A DNA stretch of 29,448 bases from Lingula anatina (Eukaryota > Brachiopoda > Lingulata > Lingulida > Lingulidae): the NCBI RefSeq assembly GCF_001039355.2, contig NW_019775661.1:23476-52923 (forward strand), given 5' to 3'. The notes under the pieces are model-generated. The model was not told the origin of the DNA, did not search any database, and was given only the letters and a program-made list of their open reading frames with translations. A program made the position numbers and the translations under genes. The first letter of the stretch is position 1, and every line of letters begins with the position of its first letter. Positions 12,330 to 24,900 of this stretch are shown piece after piece.

Positions 12330-12683
12330 TGCTTCAAATTCTAAAAATATTTTTTAAAACAGCATTATGTGATAATACCGGTGTACTTAAGCTTGAGAGA
12401 GTATAGTGGTTAGCTATTCAAAATTGGTTGGAGAGATGCCAGTGCCCCTGATACGAGAAAAAAGAAAGAATTGCTGGAAGCGATTCTTACAAATTTGCAC
12501 AAATGCCCATTACTCTAACTAGATATCTATGGAAGGTACGCACAACCACAGTATATCACTTAGACTGCCGCTGTTTAATATATGAGAACGAAGACATTAT
12601 GGAGAGGACTGTGTTTGTCGAAATTTTGGTTAGATATCGTAATGATCTCGATGCAAATTGCGTTCTCTACACTATAACCTATG

Positions 12684-12685
<2 letters not shown>

Positions 12686-12726
<41 letters not shown>

Positions 12727-12727
12727 T
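12686..12727. repeat. (TTA)n microsatellite
   Basis: About 14 TTA units in the probable 3' UTR of gene A, followed by three TGT units. Confidence 0.95.
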
Positions 12728-13232
12728 TGTTGTTGTTGATGGCTTTCGTTGCACCTGTATTGACCAAATGCATTTCGCTTCTTGTTGGGTTTAGCTGAAA
12801 AGAGAGAATTCCTTCAAAGTGCAATTCAGTTATGAATTAGGAACCTCCTACCGAGCGGGTAGGCACTGAAGTCGTAGGAAGTTCGCGTGTGGCCCTCCCT
12901 TCCAAGGTTGATCCCACTTTTACAGATGCAATTACACATTTCCTACTGATTGAATATGAATAATCGTATACAACCGGCCACAACTGCTGTTTGCAAGCGT
13001 GCCAACAATGTTAACTTGGATGTTTAGAGGTTACTAAGTAAAACCAGGCACTTTTTTGTAATATGCCTTGCCATATTGTATTGACGGCATCACAAAGTAC
13101 GTGCTTTCATTCACATGGAGTAGGGATAAACGTGTAAAGCATGCTCTTAAATCTCCTTAACTTAATTGCATAATTCTTTATGTGTTTAGTGAAAGCGGCG
13201 ATAGTTAGAGTAGATTTCATATGATATAAGTA

Positions 13233-13265
13233 ATTTATTGTGTCTAATTTATTCTAATTTATTTA
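13233..13265 (+). promoter_or_regulatory. AU-rich element candidate in gene A 3' UTR
   Basis: Four ATTTA pentamers lie in 33 nt (13233, 13247, 13257 and 13261, the last two overlapping as ATTTATTTA), 48 nt before the AATAAA. Clusters of this kind destabilise short-lived mRNAs, including many cytokine mRNAs. The local AT richness makes chance occurrence possible. Confidence 0.4.
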
Positions 13266-13312
13266 CTGTATATTGTATCATTTAAGTTATGAATTTGACT
13301 GGAGAATACAAT

Positions 13313-13318
13313 AATAAA
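13313..13318 (+). promoter_or_regulatory. Poly(A) signal candidate for gene A
   Basis: AATAAA is the first canonical hexamer on the plus strand after the gene A stop that I found; GT-rich sequence follows within about 30 nt. Confidence 0.45.
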
Positions 13319-15396
13319 GTGTTGAAAATGTTACAGCTTGTGTAAAACTTGTCATTGAGCCATCTGGCTTATCTCCAGGAGAGCTGTGATAGATTGAATC
13401 ACATGAGACACTCCCAGCACATTTTACCGTAAATCCCTAATCAGTAAGATGTCATTTTACGGGACCACACTTGGGAAATCTCAAATTACGATTTGGTCTA
13501 CTACATGATCGTGACAAGCGGTGTAAATGTGTTTATATCAACACTTGCAATACTAATGCAATACTTTCTTCGCGAGGTCCAGGTGCCACAAGAGCATTTG
13601 ACACGTGTTTGCACTGGTGATGAATAATTGATTACCCTAATCTATTGGACATTGACACATTGTTTTTCTGGTTTAATTTTAGGGAGTAGTTAACCGCGTA
13701 TAATTGTATTTTTATATCTACTATATTTTAACGGGTTTTCTGCTCAATTTATATCAGTTCAAATTTATTCGGTGGTATGATAATGATAAACGTTTTGATC
13801 GCTTTTTTGCAAGTATTTGCAGTATATTATACGTCCACTGAAAGCTTCTAGTGATTGTTTCTTATCTATTGTCGACTTTCTGTTTTTTTACTGCATCCAT
13901 CCGTTAAATGTCTGGCGTGTCTAACCACATCAACATTTCTTTTTGATGTATGGCGGAGCACTTAGGACACTAGGCACATAATCTACAGCAAAATACCAAT
14001 TACAGAGATGGCCATTTCGCAGAGGTTGTCAATATACAAGAAGCACCTGTCTGAAAATGAGCCCTGCTAATTCTCTATATTAACCATGCGCTTGACTGCG
14101 AAAATAAGGGGACTGGATCTTCGATTTTTGTCCGATCACTTCGTGTCTCATATGATGAAATTGTCAAATTAACAATGAAATTGCGGCTGCATCAAATGAA
14201 CGTAATAAACATATCTAACTCGAAGTTGGCACTTTTGTATAAATATGTAGTGTTTTATGTTAAGGTATTCATTCATATGCAAAAAAATTTGACTTGTAAT
14301 CGTCCACATCAGCACCAATTAAAACAGAAAGATAAAGAGCACATCAAGCAACTTTCTGAGTTCGTAATTTCCGAAGAGCACACGCAGGTTAACACTGAGA
14401 AACTTCAGTCTATTTTCAACCAATTTTAGGGGATTTACACAAGGAGCAATACACTAATCTTAAGAAATAGAACGCACTGAAGAACAGAGCACAGTGGATA
14501 TGTTTAACATATGGTGTTTTCACTGTAAACTTAACCACAAAAAGTCACTACAGGTCACTATGACTGGTCGGTCAGTGTTTAGAACAGCGGTCGGAAGATC
14601 AACCACAGTCTGTTTGGAATGGACATACCTGCTAATACCTAGTTAAACACCGGCGATAACTGTATATTATTTATAATGTTGAAGTCTAAATATAGAGAAA
14701 TACTATAGATGTGATTTATATGAGTATCCTAAGGACAGTTCAGCTTGTTGTGAACTACACTAGCTTTATACGTGGATATATATTTTTCTAGAATTATTAA
14801 AATATATATATTTCAATACAGCCATGACAAAGTTTCCGGCTAATAGTAAAAACGTTCTTTAATGTAGTGAAAGCTGTCTATTACGTGTGCAAAATCGTCG
14901 CGCACAGAAACAGATGAGACACAGAAACACTCCTTAGTTGGGCTAAAATCAGAGGAAATAAACACTGGCGGTCAGTATTTCGTATACTGACGCGTGTCGA
15001 AAAGTTCTGTTCCTCATTGTCGTCTGACGAAATATCCCTCAATGAAACTTAAGGAGAGGAAACGGAAGTAGACGTTGGCTCGGCTCCCTTTTAAATTTCG
15101 TTGTGTTGAATATTTTAAATGATACGGAGTGGCTAATGATTGGTCGGCCTGCATTTATAATCATAGTATTCAACAAACAGTCGATAAATTGAGCTGAATT
15201 CACTCTCCCATAGTTTCTGTAAATATTGCCCTTCCTAATCTTTGTAATTGTTTCAGCCACACCATAAATCTGGAGTACCGTCTGTATGCCTGCGGTAGGG
15301 AAAAGACGGCAAAGGGGTCGTACAAAACATCCTCTCTCACTCACACCCTCGTTTCAAAATCGATACCAGTGCAATTGGTCCTGGATAATAAAAGAG

Positions 15397-15439
15397 GAAG
15401 CGATCATATCTAAGCCGTGTATCGCTTCTAGATATGATC
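15397..15439. repeat. Two interlocked inverted repeats
   Basis: GAAGCGAT (15397-15404) pairs with ATCGCTTC (15421-15428). GATCATATCTA (15402-15412) pairs with TAGATATGATC (15429-15439). The arms are ordered 1-2-1'-2', so the two stems cross rather than nest. Confidence 0.75.
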
Positions 15440-16132
15440 TTGCAAATTATCACAGTGAAACTCTGCGACATATTACATGTGGCATCGCAATATTTTAAGT
15501 TGGCACTAATGATGTGCTTTTAATTGACTGCATGGGCACAAGTAAAGATGAGAAAGGAATGTAATGGCTTGGTGAGATGACTTGATGTTCGTTAATTCTT
15601 TTTATTTTCTCTTTACTTTCTCTTATTTTTCTTCTTTTTGAGTTCACAACATCATTTTTATAAGTAGTACATGTGCGTCTGAGTTGCAAGAAGTATTTTA
15701 ATCAGGGTTGTAGGTCAGGACACCAAAACACAAAAGGACACAACGTAACGGTACTTAGTGTATTTCGGAGGCTCCCTTACGGTTGTATTTACGAAACAAA
15801 CACAAGATATCAGAAAACAAACCACATCAAATCTCCTCATGTACTAGTGTTACTGACTATTGATTGTGATTTTACTTCAGTCCCTATTCTATTGTCAATA
15901 GCACAGGTGCATGTTACAATAGGGTCACTTAATCAGAGTTCTTGGCCATTGAAAAACTGCCTCGTTAACTGAATGATCTACGATATCATGAAAGTAAAGT
16001 GCGTTGCATGTAACGCTTAGCTACCTGAGCTAGATAATAAAATACTACAGGTTGGATAATTTAAAGTGTCGTACAAAAAATATAGGTGCAGTTCTTGGTA
16101 ATAAGCATATCTTCACCGGGGACAGAAAATAA

Positions 16133-16134
<2 letters not shown>

Positions 16135-16175
<41 letters not shown>
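16135..16175. repeat. (TG)n microsatellite
   Basis: About 20 uninterrupted TG units. Confidence 0.97.
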
Positions 16176-16176
<1 letters not shown>

Positions 16177-18830
16177 CGACGGAAGGTTCACCATTTTAAG
16201 GTACCAATGACCTAATAAAAGTTCCTGTGTACAACTTCAACCTGAATTGACACGCCATCTAAGAGGGTTTCTACGAGGTGATACCGGAGTTTCTGAATAG
16301 ATGTTTCAGAATTCATTTACACTTTTCTTTTATCATGCTTATTGCCAATTTCCGATCACTGCGACATTATCGGCAACACCCAGTCACTCGCTTTCTCTGA
16401 AAGGAATCGGAATCGAACGGGTTCCTCTTTAACGTAACATTAAAGGTAGAGGTAAAGGATATCGAAAAATAAACCTGATAAACTTTTGATAATTGTTACC
16501 ATAATGTTTGTTTCCATCGAATAACCTGTTCTGTCTGTGGTTATGAGTGATGAAACATTCAAGATAAAGGTATATGTCACTTTTAATGCAGCCCAAAGGT
16601 TCTGGCATATTCGCTGTCCTTTAATTCTATTATCTGTTTAGCACATACCATTACTGTGCAGGCGTTTTCGAAACCGCCAAAAAGACAAATTCTTTCTGCT
16701 TTTCGATTGCCTCTGACACAGAACATAATCATAAGATTAGGAACCCTGAAAGGATTTTCTGTACTTTTACTGTCAGATAAATGTGCAACTTTGAATGCTT
16801 TCCTCCCGAGGTTTAGAAAACGATTAAGATGGTGTTTGAATTGTTTCTGATTTACAAAAGTGCAGGATCTAAGGGGTTTGCAATATGCTATTTAAAAAAG
16901 TTAGAACAGTTAAACAGATGTCTTGTCATGGTTTACTAAAATGCTAAGTCATGTTTCGTTCAACAACTAATTTGTCTTGTGCACCTCAGCACAGGTTATA
17001 TCCTGTCAACTAGGAGCGCTTGCTTCTTGCAACCTTTTGGACTGATATATTATATAAGGAACTTTTGACGTCATTGTGTAATGTGAATCTACAATATTAT
17101 TTGTACTGGTACAAGAATATGTTTTCCTTCGTTGTGTTATTTGTTACGGGCAACGTTATAAAGGTAAGCAGGCAAGGAGCTGAGTCATTTGTGTAACCGG
17201 AAATTGCATGTCACTAAAGTTCACTACTATTAGCAAAGCAAGCAACTTCTGCTGGACTTTGTGATAACACATTTTAATAGTTGATAAGTTATAAGTCGAT
17301 AAGTTATAACGCCGACAACGATGGTTTAGTGAAATGAGTCATTTCTTTTTTTAAAAAAACCAAAAACTGAAAACATTATTTGAGTCCCCTTTCACTGCTT
17401 GAAAGGAAAAAACAGTAGTTTGTGAACAAATTTAACAGAAAATCCCGGTTTTTGATCATTTTCGTGAACGTCAATTGTACTCAGAAAAATTATAGTCATT
17501 TTGCTGATGATGTCATATTAGCGGTTTTGAGATGAATGGGCATAAATAATAATGAAAAATAATAATAATAATAAGAGCTCGTATGAGTACCTGAGGTTCA
17601 ACAGACCATTGTCAACAAGACCGCATTAACAAATGCCATCCATAATCTAGCGTGGTGGTACCCAATTGTTCTTCACACCTTTGACATAACTACGCTTTTA
17701 TTGGCGAATTATCTGAATCGTTTATGGAGTTAACCACCGAACAGATACATGTATATATCTACAACCAATTAGGATTAATGAGTTATGGTTAAAAAAATTC
17801 TTCCAGGTACCTGTTCAGGCAACACCTTGGTACAATGACAGCCCTTCTACCTGTAATCGATATGTTGATCAGCATAGTCACTTAAAATATGCGAGATATA
17901 ATACATTGCTACATAACTAAAAAATAAAGAAAATAACTCAAATTAGGCCACACCTTGATATATTTCAGGGTTTGTAACCTAGAAGAATTAAAAAGTATTT
18001 CTCACAGACGGTATTCAAACAGATCCAAAGGGTTCACACTTATGCACAGAAGGAACCCTGACAGAAAAAAAACCCCAAAAATTGGGTATATTGCACTGGT
18101 TCTGAATTTGATGAGAGGAAGAGGAAGACCTTTCTTTTAGCATCACTAGAGAAATGTCAATTTCACTCTAAACGCCGTTTTTGTGTGTCTTTTACCTAAA
18201 AAACACCACGAGACCTAAGGTGTCAAGGTACTGAACCACGTAAGGATATAACGTGGGGAGGATCCATGTATGTCGGTGACGGCTCAATTTGCAACCAACA
18301 GGTCCCACGGGAAGTAAAAGTAAGGTAGTACCGCGTAGTAACGTGTAAGAATGATCATTTCTTATTCAAAAGGAACTCATATGTCGGTGTGACAAAATGT
18401 AGGCTATGAAAGGTGACAGAAGTTCACCGTAATTAACAAATGCTAATCTTAGTGGAGGTTTAGGGCGAATGGTATCTACTCCTGCGTGAACCTCTCCCCT
18501 TCCGTTTTGTAAACATCTATATCAAAATCTAAATCTGCCATCAGAATGGACAGGCTGTGCAGAGTCTTAATTCAGTTTGAAAACTGTAAACAGAATATTC
18601 GTTCACTCAAGAAAGCCATACATAAAATATATATAAACCATAAATATAGAACCGTCATATCTCATGCCTTGTGGTTTCGATTTCGAATATTCCCTGCATA
18701 ACGTGATACATTTGATTGCGCAGCGTAATCAAATTGCAGCATGAAGTCATGGGTCCCATATTATAGGAACCTTGATAGGTAATCATATGATATCTTATTA
18801 TATCCTGACCACATGTATAGGTAAAGTTAA

Positions 18831-18899
18831 ATATACGTTCATTTCAGTATCAAAGCTCGAACCATTTATCAATGGAAATACCAAGATATGAACGTATAT
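18831..18899. repeat. 12-bp perfect inverted repeat upstream of gene C
   Basis: ATATACGTTCAT (18831-18842) and ATGAACGTATAT (18888-18899) are exact reverse complements. A smaller CCATT/AATGG pair lies inside the 45-nt spacer. The repeat is about 290 bp before the gene C start codon. Confidence 0.75.
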
Positions 18900-19122
18900 G
18901 GAATGAGCTACTTCTACTATGAATAGTTTATTTTGGAATGTACAGTAAAGTTACCTGTTATCCATTGTCAGTGACGAAGAGGTATGTATACTGCAAGAAC
19001 GAAACGGGACATTCCCAATAAAATTGCTTTAGAAAAATGAGGAAATATACCTCAGCGGTCATGGGTCCGAATATTAGGTAATTAATGTTAATTAAACATA
19101 TCTAAAAATACAGGCAATCCCA

Positions 19123-19132
19123 TATATATATA
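19123..19132 (+). promoter_or_regulatory. TATA-like box of gene C
   Basis: TATATATATA lies about 62-71 bp before the ATG at 19194, comparable to the TATA boxes of genes A and B. Alternating TA is common in AT-rich DNA, so this is the weakest of the three. Confidence 0.45.
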
Positions 19133-19193
19133 TTCACATTTCTCAAATTCAAAAATCAAAAAACTGATATTGACAAGCAACTCATTTGGCATA

Positions 19194-21633
19194 ATGGGAT
19201 TCAAAGGTAGGTCATATCAGTGCAGTGCTACATGTAAGGTGGATATATCAATTATTCCATAACGTTTTGTACCATGACTAATTCAGTACATTGTATCACC
19301 TCAATGTTTTTCGTCATTCCAGATCTTTTAACAATTATATGCGTACTGCTACACCAGGCACCGACAATCAAACCAGCAAGTATAACAACGGGATCCAGCG
19401 TTCAGAAAGATATAATCGTAGATATACGATCAGCGGCAACTGGTTTGATTGATAGTATTGACACTATGTTGCTCGATAACAAATTCAAAATGGTAAGGAC
19501 GAATCTAAGTTTTCCCCTGTCATTATCTTGATTTATTAATATATTCTAACCTTAATCAACAGAATCTGTCTGAGCCGACACAAATGTGCGATTCTCAGAA
19601 ATCACGTACAGAATCACGGAAAAAATAAATGGGTTAAAACGAGTCACCGTCACTACCTGGAAACACAGTGTGCCTATAACCCGCAAGCAACAGCGGTGAA
19701 AAGCACCTGTTGGACCGCTAGCGAAATGTTTCACGTAATTCATTTTTATGGCGTAGACAAACGACTCACTTATCGTAATTGTGTTTTACGTCAATTTCAT
19801 GGTTATTGTGTATTTAAGTTATTTACTATGTACTTATGTTTGATTAACTACTTTTTTCCAGTTGATAGAGAATTACAACCATTTCAATGTGGGGTTTCCA
19901 ACTTCATCGTGCAGTAACTACCAGTCAGGAGACGTTATGTTGCAGGTATTTGCAATAACTACGTGACTTTTCCATGTATCAGGATAAAAAAATTCTATCA
20001 TCATTTCCAGAAATGGGTTTAATGCAGATATTTTTATGACTACGCAATCTTAAGTTGCGCTATTTTATAACCTTTTACTTGTGCATGATGTCTTTCAGTA
20101 TTTTTTTAAAGAAATGTTCAATAAATTGCTCAAGAACTATTAAACTACCTACCATAGCCATTTGTTAACTCAAACCAAAATTAATGTTTTTTGGTCTGTT
20201 TAGCACATAGTAAACGACATAGGGTGCTACCAGTCAATATTGATGACACTCAACAATGCCTCCTGTGCATCGAGTTCAGAAAACCCCGTGTGCTTGATCT
20301 GCCGGGTAGGGATTTGCAGTACAGTCGTGAACGACTTGTTGAATTACAAAAACCAAATAAAAGTGAGTTGGTTTATTCTTTCGTTGTGCCTTTGGTAATG
20401 TTTGATTTAAAAACCATTTGAAAGATTAATTGTTGGACTTGTGCATTCACATTTCGTGATAATAATGATAATGATAATGGTAAAAGAAATCCTTATACAT
20501 GAAGATTATTTATAAGATTATTTATTACATCAGGCCAGTGTGATTCTATGTTTCTCCACTTTATTATTTCTGGTCTCTCACAGTCCCTTGCTCCCATTCT
20601 TCAATCTATCTTTCATTGACATTAATCCCCTTGATCACCTTGACAGTCTCTGTTAACGGTCAGTTTATAAATAACCCGGTCCTGTTCTTCCTCCTGTCCT
20701 TATCCCTAGCTTTCCGTCCCTAGTGACTACACGGCTGAACTAATGACCTAATAGCTATAGACTTATCACCCAATTTTATTTAGAGTTTAATGTTAGTGTT
20801 TTATGAATAATCCTGTTCATAGTGTGTATCTCATTTCTTTCCCTCTCATTTAATTATTGTGTGTTTTGTCATCCAATCTTTTCTTTCATTATTATACTAT
20901 TTTAGTCAGTTCAATATATTTTTGGATCTCATTTCATCCGTTTCTTATAAAAAATCAGTACCTTTCTATCATTTTTTGTTATTTTAATTAAAAGACATTC
21001 AAATGTGTTACACAACTTTTTCTGGTGTTTTTTTAAATTAAGATATTCCTCTTTTTCCTTGCAATCTTACTTTTTCTATTCACATATTGGTTTGTCCCAT
21101 TTGGTACTACACACATTCGGTTAGGAAAATTGTAAACCGCCAACCTGCTTCTACTTTCCCCCTTTTCCATCTTAAGTTAGCACACACTGGCCAGGGAAGT
21201 GACAGATTTTTTTATTTAGTTCTGTGTGCATTCTTTTATTCTAAGCGATCCTTGATTGTCTTCTAATTTAGGAACTCTTGAGTTAAGCATATTGTTTATC
21301 AAAGTATTCAGTTGATAAACTGATGTGCTGATTCTTTTATCCTGGCAAAGGCAGGTGTTAATAAAATATCCTTCTGTTTTATTTTGTATTTTGGTAAATT
21401 AAGAAAAAATAATTGTGCATTTCAACTCAGCAGCAGAACTGTTGTTCCTTCAGAGTCTTAGTGGAAACGCCATATCGCCACAACGTCTGAGTTCCAGTTG
21501 TACCAGCCTTGCCGGGGTCTTTAGCAAAACTGTTGCCACGAGGGTCGTGGCCTTATTTCAAGCTGTCACTGCACTGCAACATGTCACAAGGAGTCACCTG
21601 AAGTGTTTCACTTTGCCTCCAATTGTCGGATGA
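19194..21633 (+). CDS. Gene C: secreted four-helix cytokine-like protein, five exons, 201 aa
   Basis: Exons are 19194-19206, 19323-19492, 19862-19945, 20204-20362 and 21454-21633 (stop TGA); intron phases 1,0,0,0 as in genes A and B. Exon 1 encodes MGFK plus 1 nt with a strong Kozak context. Spliced to exon 2 it gives MGFKDLLTIICVLLHQA, a short signal peptide. Helix A is about residues 30-58 (IRSAATGLIDSIDTMLL). Exon 3 is a 28-residue loop with one cysteine. Exon 4 has cysteine 97 in helix B, sequon NAS (N107), cysteines 110, 119, 122 and 127, then helix C (VVNDLLNYKNQIK). Exon 5 has a long amphipathic helix (LAGVFSKTVATRVVALF onward). Its acceptor was taken after TTGTTCCTTCAG because this has a good pyrimidine tract and restores phase 0. 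Length is typical of the IL-6/LIF/G-CSF group. Similarity to A and B lies mainly in layout, the exon-4 N4 and sequon position, and the cysteine loop. Confidence 0.82.
20420..21400. other. Pyrimidine-rich part of gene C intron 4
   Basis: The plus strand is strongly T/C-rich for about 700-900 bp after a GATAAT-type repeat (20457-20480). No coding exon was found. It could be a decayed retroelement 3' end, but no reverse transcriptase sequence is visible. Confidence 0.4.
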
Positions 21634-21915
21634 TTATGCCAACGTGGATTTTTAATCTTGGTGTCTTATCTGACATTAAAGTGTAAAAACGCAAATAGTT
21701 TCACGCTTCCATGATATCATGCTCATGAATACTCTTTAGTGGAAAGCTGACTACCTGCAAATGGGACTTTATATTGCCAAACGACCTCATATTTAATATT
21801 GTACGTTTTATCCTTTATTTTTGTACTATTTTGCATTTATAACATAATTGGATATTTTCTGATATAGAATATCTTTACGATTATTTTATTTGTCATACAA
21901 ATATATTTTGCAAGC

Positions 21916-21921
21916 AATAAA
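21916..21921 (+). promoter_or_regulatory. Poly(A) signal candidate for gene C
   Basis: AATAAA lies 283 nt after the stop and is followed by TGTGGATG. A variant ATTAAA at 21675-21680 is an alternative closer to the stop. Confidence 0.5.
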
Positions 21922-21922
21922 A

Positions 21923-24900
21923 TGTGGATGAATATACACATTATCATCGATGTTTACTCGTATCCCGTAAATTAAACTTAAATACTTTTGAAGCCAATTT
22001 CACGTTATCATGATAATTATTAAATGGCAATTTGAACCTCGGGCATTCAATCTACAAAGTAGTGACGGATATGATGATGATGATAATGATGATGATATAA
22101 AAAGACAACAATTTTTTTAAAAATGTGATTAAGCTCTGGCCATTTATAAACTTTTTTATTCTAATATTGAATCGGAATATAAAATGTGACATGCTTCCTG
22201 TAATAACATGACAAACTTCTGACGAATTTCTGGACATCTTCCTAAAGTTGCTGGACATTTCTCCACCACATGCCATTTCATTTACCATCAGTTGTATATC
22301 ATGCCTTGTATAAGTACGAGTATGTATTGGGGCACAGTATAAACAATTTTTCTGTATGCTATTTGACAGAATTTTGCTGAAGGCCAGCAAATATATCCAC
22401 CATGCATGTACAAAGAAATGGTACGTCTTCGGCATGTTTCGTAGGGAAAATAGTCACTTTCACTACGAACCTAAATCGCTGTTGTCCTAACAACGCATAC
22501 AGATAAGAGACCATTATGTAGTATTAAATCAGAGACCACCGCCAAAGTGATCAAATGAAATTGTCTTAGATGGGGGATATCTGGAACGGTGGCGACATCT
22601 GTATGATCAGGTAAACAAACAATATGTGATTCCAAATTGATTTTTCATATCTGTTGGTCTGATGGCAATACCTACACCCAGGACAAGACTGTAGGTGCGT
22701 TTTAACATTAAGCTGCAACACTTCCTCTCGGGAAGACCCATCTAAGCAAACTGTCTGATTTAGGTGCATGCGCGCATGAAAGTTGAATTGGCAAATATCA
22801 TCATGAACAACTGCAATAGCCAGAAACCAAACCCTCGTCTATTCAGGCAGTTAAAATGTCCACGGTAGTGAACACATTAAATGATTAATTAAATTAAGAA
22901 ATAGTTATGACAGTTGTCCTCTATCTCATCGGACAATTTGACAACTCAATACAACCTAGAAAATAGCAGCGTAAACAGAGCTAAAAGTCAGGGCTCTTTA
23001 GAGCACAGCTAGCACAATCCAATATGGTGCAATCGGCGCAGTGTAAACTAATCACATAGGCTAACAATTAAGCAGTGTAAAAAAAAGGCAACTTAGCACC
23101 AGTATGATTGAAATATGAAGGATGCAGTCTTTATTTATGTAAAGAACCATCAAATATGTACTTGTGATTCTAACTGGATTTTAGAATTACTCTTACGTTG
23201 TTGCTTTCAAATAACGTGTCTGCTGCAAATCCGTGAATACGAACAACTGCATCACGTATTTCAGGAGTTCCTTCCAAATTTTTAGGGGCGTTGGACATTG
23301 CTCATTGACTTCTTTATGTTTTAATTTTATAATATAACCACGAGGCTACCGATGTCACATATACTGAATGTTTGGTTGAATTTGCCTATCCAGATAGCTT
23401 TTCAAGTTATTCTATCATAGACAAGGTAGCAACTGGCATTTGGCCTATATTCCATGGAGACATCATAAATCACGTCTTATAAGTAAGTCACTGCAATTTA
23501 CTAGTCTAATCATTTCACTCCAACTGATTGCTGACTTATTTTATGTCGCATTTATCAGGGCAATAGGCAATTTGCTGACATTCTCTACGCAAACAGGTAT
23601 TAACTATCTACAGCAGTTATTGTCTGTATGTGCTGCATGTCCACTCGAAGACCTGTAGCCTATTGTAAGGGTCCTCCCTTACTTGTGAGAGACCTATTTT
23701 ATGACCACCCCGACCCCACACTACATAAAACAACCCTTTATAATAAAACCCCAGGAGTTGGGTACATGAAAAATGGACTCCCATCTTCGCGGTCTGTTAA
23801 ACTGCTACGGAAATTCCCAGGTACTTTTTATCCTAAACTCTGCACACGGAAAAGCGTAACTTCAACAGAATATATATTTTACTAAGCTAAAAGCGTGGTC
23901 AAATCCAAGCTTCACGCCATACCTCTCTCCTCCTAATCTCTCCCTCAAGATTTAAGCTCACAGATTTGCTCAACTTTATCAATTAAATTGTCAATCACAT
24001 AACTTATAAACTGATTGGTTACTTCAGACTAAAGTCCACCTCCTCAAGTGAGCACGACTTAGTAACTCCATGTAATCAAGATCTAACAGATTACTAGCTT
24101 GAAACGAAGGACATTAAAATTTGAACTGTTAGGTGTAAAATATTATCTTATGCCACTTATACATCTTAGCTTCCCATGTGTAAATTTTATCAGATAAAAA
24201 AAACTTCCACTGGTTGAATTAATAAATGTATGAAACATAAAAATATAAAGTGCAATGTTTTCAATACTGTGGTCCCTGACACTTTATTAAAAGTGCTGGT
24301 TAGAAATATGTGCTTGCAAGCGTTGTAAACATGTTAAACTGACGGAATGTATGATACCTGTATGCGTGGCCTTTATGGTTTTATATGGTTCAAAAATCAG
24401 ATTAGTTACATATATAATAAACACTCCATTGGCTTGGACAAGGTCTAAATTAATTAGATAAACATTTAACTTAATCCAACGTTAAAACCGACCAAAACGT
24501 TTTTGTTTTGGAGGATTCTGTCAAATTCCCTCAGTGGCAGCCGGCGATTTGTTTGCACTGCATAGGGATACGGTGTGCATTATGCGTTAACTTTTGACCC
24601 CTGACATCATCTAGGTTCGTCGATTTCCAGTTAATCAATATGACCTATAAAGATATCTTATATCATCAAGGGCTTTGACCTAGCAGTGGAGAGGGTCCTT
24701 AGCTATTAAGATGAAACGCGATTGTGATTTCTGAGAAAAAGGCTCTTTCTTTTTCCAGTAAAACAAACGTAAGATAAGACCCTTTGGTATTCAACACTGA
24801 TTTAATTCATCAATAAACACTTAAAGAGATTAAAACTGCAAAATAGTAAGAAATATATGATTATGAATCATTTAAACAGTAGTTGTTTGTCTTAATATAA

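Larger units (their letters stand above)
12330..13318 (+). other. Probable 3' UTR of gene A
   Basis: From the stop codon to the first AATAAA (13313-13318) is about 980 nt. It contains a TTA repeat (12686-12727) and AU-rich pentamers near the end. A 34-codon open stretch at 12414-12518 follows a TTAG and is described among the findings. UTR extent is inferred. Confidence 0.45.
13319..19122. other. Intergenic between genes A and C, no supported gene
   Basis: Several ORFs of 60-100 codons occur (for example 14175-14429, 15344-15039 minus, 15673-15972), but none has paired splice sites, a signal peptide plus partner exons, or a familiar domain. The stretch holds a TG repeat (16135-16175), an AAT repeat (17559-17573), two copies of GATAAGTTATAA near 17282-17308, and inverted repeats at 15397-15439, 18710-18734 and 18831-18899. 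Confidence 0.55.

Noticed and set aside
14175-14429. 84-codon ORF with a helix-like C-terminal half
   Set aside because: No partner exons, no signal peptide and no exon with the family cysteine pattern nearby.
20191-20421. 76-codon ORF overlapping gene C exon 4
   Set aside because: Shadow frame; the true exon 4 frame has splice sites in phase and the cysteine-sequon pattern.
22052-22435. 127-codon minus-strand ORF downstream of gene C
   Set aside because: Ends in an isoleucine run from the GAT repeat; no signal peptide, domain or splice partners.
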